Notes: generated by a model not told the origin, from the sequence alone. DNA of 64,000 nt from an uncultured Bacteroides sp. (GCF_963675905.1 NZ_OY780936.1:2985946-3049945); one strand, 5' to 3'. Positions 48,501-56,273 are shown, numbered from the stretch's first letter. Made by a program: numbers and translations.

Positions 48501-50437
48501 AAAACAATCCATCTTATGCAACTATACTTAGTAGCTTGGCAGTCATTTATACAAATACGAATAAGTACATAAAAGCTATTCCATTATTTGAACAAGTTCT
48601 AAAAATAGACAGTATTACTTATGGTAAAAATCATCATAAATATTTTGAAGCTTTATATGGATTAGCGGTTATCAATATAAAATCTGGAAATTTTACTAAG
48701 GGTGCGCCTCTTTTTATGAATGCATATTATGGTTCTAAAGATCTGATTGGGCACTATTTTGGATTCCTTTCAGAAAAAGAAAGAGCATTATACTGGGAAA
48801 GTAAACAAGATGATTTTAATTTTGGATATCAATCGTTTGCATATAGATATCGTCAAAAACCGTCCATATCCACCTTTGCCTACGATAATGCCTTATTTAC
48901 AAAAGGTTTGTTGTTAAATACTTCGTTGCAGATTCAAAATGCCGTGTTACAAAGTGGCGATACCGCATTGGTAAATACTTGGGAAAAGATACGGATCATT
49001 AAACGGCAAATAGATATGGTACAAAAGAAACCGTTGGCAGAACAAACCGAATTAACAGAGTTGGAAAATCAGGCCGATAAGTTGGATAAAGAATTGACTC
49101 AGAAGTCTCAACTTTACAAACAAAGTCAGGAAGCGTTGCAGGTTAAATGGCAAGACGTACAAAAAGGGCTAAAAGAAAACGAAGCCGCCATAGAGTTTGT
49201 TAGCTTTAAATATTATAGTAATAAATCAATATATACAGACAGTACTTTATATTATGCATTGGTATTAAAGAAAAACGCAACTTATCCGGAGCTAATTCCG
49301 CTATTTGAGCAACGGCAGTTGGATAGCTTGTTTACGGTAAGTAAAAAAGTAAACCAGCTTTACACATATCAGTTGAGTCATGATGTTGATAAAACGCCCA
49401 CCAAGGAATTAAATTATGGTGAAAAACTATATCGATTGGTTTGGAAACCATTAGAAGGAAGCTTGCAGAATATAAAAAGCATTTACTATTCACCTGCGGG
49501 CAGTTTAAACAAGGTGGCTTTTGCAGCTATTCCGGTTGATAGTACTTTGTTGTTGTCCGACAAATACGAATTGTATCAAGTAACCAATACCCGGGAAATT
49601 ATAAATCGTAACAGCCAGTCGAGATCTGCCAAACAAGCAGCTTTGTTTGGTGGCATTCAGTATGAACTCACAGAAACTGTGGCGTCACAAGTGCAACCAA
49701 TAACAACTGCTACCATGTCCTTGCGTTCCGTTTTTGTACCGGATAGCACCACTACACGCTCAACCGGTTTTGGTTACTTAAGAGGTACAGCTGACGAAGT
49801 AAATACTATCAGTCAGAATTTCACTAAGAATGGATTTACCTGTCAACTATTTACTGGAACGGCTGCCAGCGAAGCCAATTTTAAAAAGCTAAGCGGAAAG
49901 AATACAGACATTATCCACATTGCCACACACGGTTTCTATTTACCTGTAGAAGATACCAAGAAAAAAGATTTTCGTTTTATGGGGCTGGACGACAACCACC
50001 GAAATGTTATATATCACAATCCGCTGTTGCGTTCGGGCTTAGCTTTGTCGGGTGCTAACCGAGTGTGGAAAGGCGACACAATTCCAGATACATGGGAAGA
50101 TGGCATCTTAACCTCTCAAGAAATATCGCAGCTCAACTTAACTAAAACAGACCTGGTGGTACTATCGGCTTGCGAAACAGGTTTGGGCGATGTAAAAGGG
50201 AGTGAAGGTGTTTTTGGTTTACAACGTGCCTTTAAAATGGCAGGCGTACAAACGTTGATTATGAGTCTTTGGAAAGTACCTGACATGCAAACTTCGCAAC
50301 TGATGCAAGGTTTCTATAAATATTGGCTTGGTGGTATGAGTAAACACGATGCGTTCAAGAAAGCACAAAAAGGAGTAAGAGCATTGAACCCAAATCCGTA
50401 TTATTGGGCTGCATTTATTATGTTGGATGGGATTTAG
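45542..50437 (+). CDS. Giant exported ankyrin-TPR-CHAT protein (putative cysteine protease)
   Basis: The 1631-residue protein has a signal peptide (MKKYIILISLVILSTRILAQ). Three ankyrin repeats (about residues 35-135: GLSVLHYAASNDKRALAEWLI) come next, then roughly 20 kinesin-light-chain-type TPRs of 42 residues (consensus LGExHPDYATSLNNLAxLYxxMGNYxxAExLYxxALKIRKE, about 155-1090). A CHAT domain ends it (about 1130-1631), with catalytic H1463 in IIHIATHGFYLP and C1544 in VLSACETGLGD. CHAT is a clan CD peptidase fold, like the caspase upstream. The TPR section is AT-rich; the CHAT section is less so. Target unknown. Confidence 0.88.
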   Translation: MKKYIILISLVILSTRILAQGIYDGLFTKSLLEEKYNDADYWLQKGANINLADTAGLSVLHYAASNDKRALAEWLILKGANINATDRNMSTPLMYAANNGHLRMCYLLYSKGADLQKMNIKGKVAKDYANRTGYLRVAKFLLNPKSYSIIPTSEEFYLEANQCIEKKDTIKAVKLLEQAIIASKTELLPLHAFNFTLFESIGSLYKQLNELPKLKTTLDEYIGLKRSILSETSIEFAEVLQDVAAIYSDIKEYSKAESFSLQSLNIIKTTLSEQNEKYADNLLNLGMLYAEMHEDIKAEQCYLRYLKIRKSLFGENDSEYNVVLYLLANFYRDTYKLPLAEKYYIEVIDKWNIIHGRNSNEYIAKILGLAKIYLSEKEYTKAEPLFIEAKDLRKEMYGINSLEYANSLSDLGELYSEKKEFERAESSYLEALRISKEKSGDNSIDCAVISDNLGVLYSKMLRYNQAESIQLKALKIKKEVYGEKSLEYALSLYNLGSLYQDMGFYSKAEPLYQQALRIRKEILGEKHPDYITSINNLATLYADLGNYSQANMLYSQGLNILKETSGENSSDYALFLNNLAILNKDMGLYSQAKNLCEQVLKIRKNILGEKHPDYALALNNAASLNEEMGNYSHTDTLYNESLRITKDILGENHPQYLNTLNNLAGCYMNEGAYSKAETLYKLCLNSRKKVLGENHPDYATSLNNMGVISKIMGKYSNAVEYYKEALKIRKEILGERHPEYIKGLSNLGLLYEEMGNYIEAKTILIQVVKNREQILGINHPDYAISLNNLAAYYDEVGNYTECEKLYLESLNIERSVVGKNHPYYAIILDNFAGHYANMGQYSKAEPLYIQALKIRKERLGESHPDYATSLNNLAGFYEKMGNYPEAEKLFEQALKIRKESFGENHPIYAATLSNLSGVYLSQKKFEKTELLLIKALKIKKTTLGEVNLDYATSLNNLAWLYLNMKDYVRAEPLFIEALKITRNVIGENNPSYATILSSLAVIYTNTNKYIKAIPLFEQVLKIDSITYGKNHHKYFEALYGLAVINIKSGNFTKGAPLFMNAYYGSKDLIGHYFGFLSEKERALYWESKQDDFNFGYQSFAYRYRQKPSISTFAYDNALFTKGLLLNTSLQIQNAVLQSGDTALVNTWEKIRIIKRQIDMVQKKPLAEQTELTELENQADKLDKELTQKSQLYKQSQEALQVKWQDVQKGLKENEAAIEFVSFKYYSNKSIYTDSTLYYALVLKKNATYPELIPLFEQRQLDSLFTVSKKVNQLYTYQLSHDVDKTPTKELNYGEKLYRLVWKPLEGSLQNIKSIYYSPAGSLNKVAFAAIPVDSTLLLSDKYELYQVTNTREIINRNSQSRSAKQAALFGGIQYELTETVASQVQPITTATMSLRSVFVPDSTTTRSTGFGYLRGTADEVNTISQNFTKNGFTCQLFTGTAASEANFKKLSGKNTDIIHIATHGFYLPVEDTKKKDFRFMGLDDNHRNVIYHNPLLRSGLALSGANRVWKGDTIPDTWEDGILTSQEISQLNLTKTDLVVLSACETGLGDVKGSEGVFGLQRAFKMAGVQTLIMSLWKVPDMQTSQLMQGFYKYWLGGMSKHDAFKKAQKGVRALNPNPYYWAAFIMLDGI

Positions 50438-50443
50438 AACAGC

Positions 50444-50489
50444 GCACAGCGGGGAAATACAAAACTTTCAATTAGTTTTCCTGCTGTGC
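50444..50489. terminator. Candidate terminator between convergent genes
   Basis: GCACAGC (50444-50450) pairs with GCTGTGC (50483-50489), extended by an imperfect GGGGAAA/TTTTCC section. It lies between the CHAT gene (stop 50437) and the helicase gene (stop 50531). Confidence 0.5.
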
Positions 50490-50530
50490 AATATTGATGC
50501 TTTTGATATATCCATAAACAAGTTTTAAGA

Positions 50531-52567
50531 TCACTCAAGAGTTTGATTCATTATCACTTCGTAGAATTTTTTGAATTCCTCAGAACCTAAACCGGCTTCT
50601 TTTTCAAAAAGGATTTTGAAGGCTTTATCATCAAAAATATTACAAAAAACCTGTATTAGAGGATTTTGATCTTCATCTTTTAAAATCAAAATATGGTTCT
50701 TATAATGCACGATTTCTCTAAGAGCCTGGTAAGCATTGTAATATTTTGGCTGGTACATAATAAGTCGCTGCATAATGCCAAATCCCGGATCTCCACATTT
50801 CAAGACATTCAAAAGAGCTATACGATAATAAGATTTATAATCAACATCGGTACTGCCTAATAAATCGACAATTTCAGAATGAACATTATCAGCTTCTTTA
50901 TAACGTTCTAAAAAAGTTAGCGCACGAGATTTTACATACAGTGAATTTACTGTTTTTTGCTGCTCAAGATACGTATTAATACAACGAAGTGCTTTTTCAT
51001 ATTCTCTTGAATAAAGGCAAACCACTGCATTGGAATAATGAGACAGGCCGGTATGTTCATTAAAAAGAGTACAGCTGTAACCACTATCGAACAGTTCATC
51101 ATCGCAAATAACGTAGTTTAAAGACTGATCTAACAGATAAGAAGCCAGCTCAACGTTATTACGATTCATCTGATCAATGCCCATAGTCAACAAAATTTTA
51201 GCTGCGCCATCGTAATCATTATTTTTAAGCAATGGAAATACAGCTGTGCCAAAATCTAATTCTGAGGCTATTTCAACTTCGTCATTGCATTTACCGGTAA
51301 AGGATAGTACTTCAGAGCCTGTATGCACATAGCCAAATTTAATGGGACTGATTAAATAAAGGCCTTCCAGAGAACGGGCCCGGCTTAATGCTACATAAGT
51401 CTGGCCATCAGCAAAAACGCCTCTGCTAAAGTCAATAGCAAGTTTGTCAAATGTCAATCCCTGGCTCTTATGGATGGTAATGGCCCAAGCCAGTTTTAAT
51501 GGATACTGAGTAAATGTACCCACAACCTCTTTAGCTGTTTTTTTAAGTTCTTTGTCATATTTATATTCAACAGACTCCCATGTTGCCTGATTCACTTCAT
51601 ATCTTTTTCCTTCTGAGGTCTCAACAGTTATATTATTTTCTTCAAGAGTAACTATTTTACCAAGAGTTCCATTTGCCCAACGGTGGCACGAATCATTCTT
51701 TGTGAACATAACCTGTGAACCGACTTTAAATTCAAGCACTCTTTCTAAGTTTTGCTTGCCTTCTGAAAATTTGCCACTAATTACAGCTTCATAAGTGAAT
51801 GGTTTATCTGGAAGTTTGGACAATGCGGTATCATTAATTTCCTTTGCTTTCTGATTGTAAGGTGTTAAAGTAATGAACAGATCTGTGCCTTCCTCGGGCA
51901 ATTTAACCCGTGAATTGATTAATCTGACATCATCATAAGTAATGTGACCGGCACGTACATGATCCAGCAGATTGACGAATACCGGATCTTCCTGACGATA
52001 AATATGCTTAAATTCAATACGTGGAAGATTTAAACGTTCAAACACATGAGCTTTGAAGAAATACGGCTTTTCAGTATGATATTCATCTGTTATCAATTCC
52101 ATATCAGCTCCTTTAAGAAGTACTGGCTCCAATTGAAACATATCACCGGTAAAAACCACCTGTTTTCCTCCAAAAGGCAATGAATTATGAAGATATTTTC
52201 TGAGTGTGCGATCAATAGCATCCACCATGTCGCATCTAACCATTGACACTTCGTCGATAATAATTGTATCCGTCTGAAACAATAAAGAAATCTTTTCTGA
52301 ATTTAGTGTCCCATATACAGTAATATCCATTGCTTCAAACGGAAATCTGAAAAAGGAATGAATCGTTTCACCTCCAGCATTAATAGCGGCTATTCCGGTT
52401 GGTGCCAATACAATGAAATTCTTGTCAATTTGATTTTGAATGGCTTTAAGAAACGTCGTCTTACCGGTTCCCGCTTTACCTGTTAGGAAAAAAGAATTAT
52501 TGGTTTCGGCAATAAATTTATAGGCAAGTTGCTGTTCTTTATTATTTTTATCGATAATTGTTTCCAT
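50531..52567 (-). CDS. PIF1/RecD-like superfamily 1 helicase with C-terminal TPR-like region
   Basis: The 678-residue ATPase has Walker A FFLTGKAGTGKTTFL (about residues 25-39), APTGIAAINAGGETIHSFF, Walker B DTIIIDEVSMVRCDM, GDMFQLEPV, and the C-terminal motif AWAITIHKSQGLTFD with VALSRARSLEGLYL. These are the PIF1-family blocks. From about residue 430 the chain continues with helical repeats (VVCLYSREYEKALRCINTYLEQQ; YVKSRALTFLERYKEADN), unusual for a plain PIF1. It is 5 bp downstream of two paralogous small genes and likely works with them. Confidence 0.85.
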   Translation of the reverse strand: METIIDKNNKEQQLAYKFIAETNNSFFLTGKAGTGKTTFLKAIQNQIDKNFIVLAPTGIAAINAGGETIHSFFRFPFEAMDITVYGTLNSEKISLLFQTDTIIIDEVSMVRCDMVDAIDRTLRKYLHNSLPFGGKQVVFTGDMFQLEPVLLKGADMELITDEYHTEKPYFFKAHVFERLNLPRIEFKHIYRQEDPVFVNLLDHVRAGHITYDDVRLINSRVKLPEEGTDLFITLTPYNQKAKEINDTALSKLPDKPFTYEAVISGKFSEGKQNLERVLEFKVGSQVMFTKNDSCHRWANGTLGKIVTLEENNITVETSEGKRYEVNQATWESVEYKYDKELKKTAKEVVGTFTQYPLKLAWAITIHKSQGLTFDKLAIDFSRGVFADGQTYVALSRARSLEGLYLISPIKFGYVHTGSEVLSFTGKCNDEVEIASELDFGTAVFPLLKNNDYDGAAKILLTMGIDQMNRNNVELASYLLDQSLNYVICDDELFDSGYSCTLFNEHTGLSHYSNAVVCLYSREYEKALRCINTYLEQQKTVNSLYVKSRALTFLERYKEADNVHSEIVDLLGSTDVDYKSYYRIALLNVLKCGDPGFGIMQRLIMYQPKYYNAYQALREIVHYKNHILILKDEDQNPLIQVFCNIFDDKAFKILFEKEAGLGSEEFKKFYEVIMNQTLE

Positions 52568-52572
52568 GGATT

Positions 52573-53082
52573 TTATTTAATGTTGTTAGTTGATTCTAGT
52601 AGCGGAAGTATTGTTGCGATATTGCGTTCTTCATCAAGTAAATCCACATAGGCTTCATTCACAAAGTCTTTAGCTGTCTTTTCTATAACCTCTTTTGAAA
52701 TCATCGAATTGGTCAGTTTGGATTGTGACTCCATGTAATCCATTACCATATTTTCAGCATCACACTTAATCATTTCAGCATCATAATATGACTTATCGTA
52801 GTCCTTTTTCCCTATAAGTACACGTTCCTTACCATTAAAGACATAAACCTCTATTCCGTCAATAAATGTAAATGAATGATATAACCCAGTATTTTCAACA
52901 ATAGCGAGACGATTGCTGAAATGAATGCCTTTATAATAACGATTTCCAGATGCACTTTCATATTCATCGCAGATAAATATACGCTGTGATCTATTGTAAA
53001 CTGGAATATTAGCTCTCTCCTGACCAAAAACAGGCATAATACTATCGAATATGCTATTTGTTATATTTGAAATGTTTGCCAT
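52573..53082 (-). CDS. Small unknown protein, paralogue A
   Basis: The 169-residue soluble protein has no recognised domain. Its block RIFICDEYESASGNRYYKGIHFSNRLAI (about residues 30-57) matches the neighbour's IFLSEGYTSAAGNTYFQGIRLSDRLII. Both then have YVFNG or YGYNG and a closing MxxDYxxSQSKL segment. The two therefore arose by duplication. It lies between its paralogue and the PIF1-like helicase with short gaps, so all three are probably one transcript. Confidence 0.6.
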   Translation of the reverse strand: MANISNITNSIFDSIMPVFGQERANIPVYNRSQRIFICDEYESASGNRYYKGIHFSNRLAIVENTGLYHSFTFIDGIEVYVFNGKERVLIGKKDYDKSYYDAEMIKCDAENMVMDYMESQSKLTNSMISKEVIEKTAKDFVNEAYVDLLDEERNIATILPLLESTNNIK

Positions 53083-53120
53083 AATGTTATTAACTAAATT
53101 ATTAATTATTCTTATAATTA

Positions 53121-53573
53121 TTAGCAGATTTTCTTAATATTATCAATCTGATTTTTCATGGTTTCTGCTATCAGAGAATGAGCGAAATTCTCTAAAGTGG
53201 AGTCGTCCACCGTCTGTCCCATCAATTTTGATTGAGAATACAAATAGTCCTTAATCATATCCTCACATTCACTGCAGCTATTTTTTTCAGAATATGCATA
53301 GTTTCTTAAATTACGAAATGCAATTAAATGCTTTTCACTGCCATTATAACCATATATTCGGATACCATTTAAAAAGAGATAACGATTACCCTGCCCAAGT
53401 TGCAGATCAATAATTAGACGGTCCGACAATCGGATACCTTGGAAATAAGTATTACCAGCTGCACTTGTATAACCTTCCGAAAGGAATATGTTATTAGCCT
53501 CATTGTAAGTTACTGAACTGCCAGACAATGCAGGTAATGTTGCATTTACGATTTTAATTAAATTACTATTCAT
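53121..53573 (-). CDS. Small unknown protein, paralogue B
   Basis: The 150-residue soluble protein is a diverged duplicate of the downstream gene, sharing the SAAGNTYFQGIRLSDRL block and the DYLYSQSKLMG segment. No signal peptide, membrane helix or catalytic motif is visible. It is the first gene of the minus-strand operon that ends with the helicase. A copy of the bipartite island motif lies 38-76 bp before its start on the same strand. Confidence 0.6.
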   Translation of the reverse strand: MNSNLIKIVNATLPALSGSSVTYNEANNIFLSEGYTSAAGNTYFQGIRLSDRLIIDLQLGQGNRYLFLNGIRIYGYNGSEKHLIAFRNLRNYAYSEKNSCSECEDMIKDYLYSQSKLMGQTVDDSTLENFAHSLIAETMKNQIDNIKKIC

Positions 53574-53610
53574 AGATTTTATATTTAGTTGTTAATATAC
53601 AATTCCTTGT

Positions 53611-53649
53611 CTCTACTTTCTAATAGAAATAAAGTCAAAAGGTAAATGC
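53611..53649 (-). promoter_or_regulatory. Bipartite island motif, copy 3 (minus strand, looser)
   Basis: Reading the minus strand from 53649: GCATTTACCTTTTGA, a 7-bp spacer, then TCTATTAGAAAGTAGAG. The first block matches copies 1 and 2 in 13 of 15 bases; the second shares mainly the AAGTA core and some flanking positions. The word TCTATTAGAAA also occurs on the plus strand at 53675-53685. Confidence 0.55.
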
Positions 53650-53709
53650 TTTTTTGAGCATTTCTTATAAAAAATCTATTAGAAATACTTTATAAAAAAA
53701 TCTGTATAA

Positions 53710-53748
53710 CCATTTACCTTTTGCAGTTACTGTTATATACTAGTATAA
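53710..53748 (+). promoter_or_regulatory. Bipartite island motif, copy 2
   Basis: CCATTTACCTTTTGC (53710-53724), a 7-bp spacer, then GTTATATACTAGTATAA (53732-53748). It is identical to copy 1 at 38733 in the first block and has one change in the second, while the spacer differs. It precedes the small membrane protein start by 35 bp and faces away from copy 3. Confidence 0.65.
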
Positions 53749-53783
53749 AAACAAGAATATTAACAATTTTAAAATTAAAAGTT

Positions 53784-53987
53784 ATGTGGATATGGATTTT
53801 AATTATCGTTATTACGATTGGTGCATTTTTGGGTTATATAGGCTCCGACAGTGATGAAAAAGGTAAAGGATGTTTGGGAGGTGCCTTAGCAGGTGGAATA
53901 GGATGTGGATATATAATATTCAGTATCTTTATGTGTGGTCTGGGAATTATGATCTTCATCTGGTTATTTGAATTTCTTTTTGGATAA
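53784..53987 (+). CDS. Small two-helix membrane protein
   Basis: The start at 53784 (MWIWILIIVITIGAFLGYIG) gives 67 residues; the frame opens at 53721 but that would include the promoter motif. Two hydrophobic helices flank a short charged loop (SDSDEKGKGCLGG) and a Gly-rich turn. No family was recognised. It heads a three-gene plus-strand run with the TPR lipoprotein and the PBP-domain lipoprotein. Confidence 0.65.
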   Translation: MWIWILIIVITIGAFLGYIGSDSDEKGKGCLGGALAGGIGCGYIIFSIFMCGLGIMIFIWLFEFLFG

Positions 53988-54021
53988 AAGGATTCCTATG
54001 TTAAATCAAATACTTTAAAAA

Positions 54022-54792
54022 ATGAAAGTTATCTATTTATGTCTATTATTAATCGGGAGTTTGTCTGCCTGTAATAGCACTATACAAAGAATTAATAATC
54101 AGACTCAAAAATCGGTCCCCTTTACTGAGAAAGAGCAAAAAAATTGCATAGACGCTTTATCGCTATATATAAAGGTTGACAGTAACTATGCTGAGGATAC
54201 AAAAGAAATTTTAGCTAAACTAAGTCAAGAAGAGTCTCTCTTAAATAAAGGGAATCAAAAATACTATGATAAAAACATTGTTCATATTGATTCCGTGGTC
54301 AAGGCTTCCATAGTACTGATAAAGCAGAATAAGAGCAAAGAATTGCTTATACTGCTAGAAAAAGAAAAAAAGAATATCTATGTGCATCCCTCAAATACAC
54401 TCAACAATCAAATGCGTCTAACAGATGTATTTTTCATCCTCTACAACAAATGTAATTTCAGAAAAAAGGAGGTATGTACTAAAATGGCAATTTTGTATGA
54501 AGATGCTTATCTACATATGCAGATGCTTGAAGAATTAAATGGAGAATACTATCCTGATCATTACAATCTGCTCTCTTCACTGATTGTGCTATATGAAAGT
54601 ACTAAAATGTATCCTAAAGCAATAGTGAAAGCAAAAGAAATGTGTGAATTCATTGCAACTATAGCACCAAATGGTAAGAGGAGTAAATCATACATTTCTG
54701 CTTTACAAGAACTCGGTGAACTCTATAAAGAGGCTGGAGATAATATAAGAGCAGATAGTTGTTATAACTATATAAACAATTTTACGAAATGA
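54022..54792 (+). CDS. TPR-like lipoprotein
   Basis: The 256-residue protein has a lipoprotein signal (MKVIYLCLLLIGSLSAC, lipobox LSAC). The mature part is all helical, with tetratricopeptide-like units near the end (LLSSLIVLYESTKMYPKAIVKAKEMCEF; ALQELGELYKEAGDNIRADSCYNYI). The last unit resembles the TPRs of the CHAT protein in layout but not closely in sequence. It overlaps the PBP-domain gene by ATGA (54789-54792), pointing to a periplasmic complex with it. Confidence 0.7.
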   Translation: MKVIYLCLLLIGSLSACNSTIQRINNQTQKSVPFTEKEQKNCIDALSLYIKVDSNYAEDTKEILAKLSQEESLLNKGNQKYYDKNIVHIDSVVKASIVLIKQNKSKELLILLEKEKKNIYVHPSNTLNNQMRLTDVFFILYNKCNFRKKEVCTKMAILYEDAYLHMQMLEELNGEYYPDHYNLLSSLIVLYESTKMYPKAIVKAKEMCEFIATIAPNGKRSKSYISALQELGELYKEAGDNIRADSCYNYINNFTK

Positions 54793-55889
54793 AAAACATA
54801 ATTATTACATTAACAGCACTTTGTTTGTTCTCATGCAATAATAACAAACAAATTCAATCTAAAACACCAACTATTGATTCTACTTTAGAAGTAAATGTTA
54901 GCAAGACTCTAAAAGACAAACTAATAGAGATAAATGCTTTATCAGGACAAGTTATAGTAATGGATACCAAAACAGGTGAAATTAAAGCTATGGTTAGGTT
55001 AGAAAGAACAGATAGTGGGCACTATAAGTCTTGCAAGAACTTTGGCAAATCGCAGGAAAGTGGGAGTTTATGTAAAATTCCGTCACTAATGGCAGCACTT
55101 GAGAGTGGCAAAGTAAAATGTACAGATACTTTTGATACAGGCAACGGGGCTTATTTGATGCACGATGAAGTGATGAAAGATCATAATTGGAAACGCGGTG
55201 GTTATGGTCAATTATCTGCACTAGAAGGCATTATGGTAAGTTCCAATATTGCTACAGCAAAAGAAATACAAAAGGCTTATGGGCATAATCCGAAAGGATA
55301 TTTTGCACAGCTTAATAAAATGTCTTATGGTGAGCCAAAAGTTATAGAGGGAATTGATGGTTTGAAACCTGCTTCTTTTACAGCTCCTGAAAAATCGGGT
55401 TGGAACGATGCATCATTGGCATGGTTTAGTATTGGGTATTACCAGAAGATAGCTCCAATTCAAATACTTACTTTTTATAATGCCATTGCCAATAATGGAA
55501 AAATGGTTAAACCTCAACTTTATAAAGGTTCTATAGTGGTTATAAATCCTCAGATAGCTTCTAAAGAAACAATTAAGAATGTTCGGCAAGCTTTAGAAAG
55601 AACTGTTTCTGAAGGTTTAGGCAAACCTGCCAATTCCAATAAAGTCAAGGTAGCAGGTAAAACTGGGACAGCGCAAATACTCAGTAAGAAGAAAGATAAT
55701 GCCGAAACAGAAGAAAATATTGAGTATATTGTTAACTTCTGTGGCTATTTTCCAGCTGATAATCCGCAATATTCAGCTATAGTTGTAATAAACAAAAAGG
55801 GATTACCTGCTTCAGGAGGTTTAATGGCGGGAGACTCCTTTAGGAAAATAGTTGAAATGATGATTAACAAAGGGTATTTTTACTTATAG
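54789..55889 (+). CDS. Lipoprotein consisting of a penicillin-binding transpeptidase domain
   Basis: The 366-residue protein has a lipoprotein signal (MKNIIITLTALCLFSC) and then only a transpeptidase domain, without the N-terminal pedestal of FtsI or MrdA. The active-site triad is intact: S93-L-C-K96, S151-S-N153 and K291-T-G293. AGKTGTAQ and the GYFPADNPQYSAIVVINKK end are typical of D,D-transpeptidases. Cell-wall cross-linking or penicilloyl-serine activity is expected. Its translational coupling to a TPR lipoprotein is unusual. Confidence 0.85.
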   Translation: MKNIIITLTALCLFSCNNNKQIQSKTPTIDSTLEVNVSKTLKDKLIEINALSGQVIVMDTKTGEIKAMVRLERTDSGHYKSCKNFGKSQESGSLCKIPSLMAALESGKVKCTDTFDTGNGAYLMHDEVMKDHNWKRGGYGQLSALEGIMVSSNIATAKEIQKAYGHNPKGYFAQLNKMSYGEPKVIEGIDGLKPASFTAPEKSGWNDASLAWFSIGYYQKIAPIQILTFYNAIANNGKMVKPQLYKGSIVVINPQIASKETIKNVRQALERTVSEGLGKPANSNKVKVAGKTGTAQILSKKKDNAETEENIEYIVNFCGYFPADNPQYSAIVVINKKGLPASGGLMAGDSFRKIVEMMINKGYFYL

Positions 55890-55913
55890 AATAAATACAA
55901 AAGTGGGGCTTTC

Positions 55914-56032
55914 TGCGGGGACGACGTGTGTCTAAAATTATAACAGGGTTTACGTAAGAGAGATTGTAAGCTCCAAAATTTGAAACAACAATGGGTGGTA
56001 TTATGGTTACTATTATAAGAAATAGAACTTAG
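55914..56032 (+). pseudogene. Remnant of an AlbA_2/ATPase gene
   Basis: This segment matches 57592-57695 of the intact downstream AlbA_2 gene: GGACGAnGTGTGTCTAAAATT, CTCCAAAATTTGAA and the words that encode GGIMVTIIR are kept. In the gene's frame there are two internal stops (at the TAA of ACG-TAA and again five codons later), and it ends at a TAG just after IIRNRT, before where the PTTQ repeat would start. The 5' part is missing. It is a decayed tandem copy. Confidence 0.85.
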
Positions 56033-56189
56033 AATCAAACAATTTTGTAAATAAATAAAATACATGTTTCTGAGTTTGGCATTATTTCATTTCCTGATTT
56101 GGTTAATTAAGGCTTCCCAATATGGCAACATATTACTTCTTGAGTTGGTTAAATAAATTCTTAAGAAGATCCTTTTAAGTAGAGGAAAA

Positions 56190-56273
56190 TTCGCGGTGGC
56201 GAAAATAACCATTGCGAAATTTCATTGTTTATTTAGAAGCATCTATATTAATATCAAATTTCGCCACCGCGAA
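56190..56273. repeat. Perfect 15-bp inverted repeat with TTCGCGGTGGCGAAA arms
   Basis: TTCGCGGTGGCGAAA (56190-56204) and TTTCGCCACCGCGAA (56259-56273) are exact inverses 54 bp apart. Both are followed on the plus strand by GAAAATAAC and then a partial further copy (CATTGCGAAAT, or AGTGGCGATAA). The right arm lies 32 bp before the ATG of the truncated ATPase at 56305. GC-rich arms in this AT-rich stretch look like a regulator site or a mobile-element end. Confidence 0.7.

Noticed and set aside
45542..50437. Craspase-type (type III-E CRISPR) TPR-CHAT protease
   Set aside because: The protein has a signal peptide and ankyrin repeats, and there is no gRAMP, Cas gene or CRISPR array in the window.
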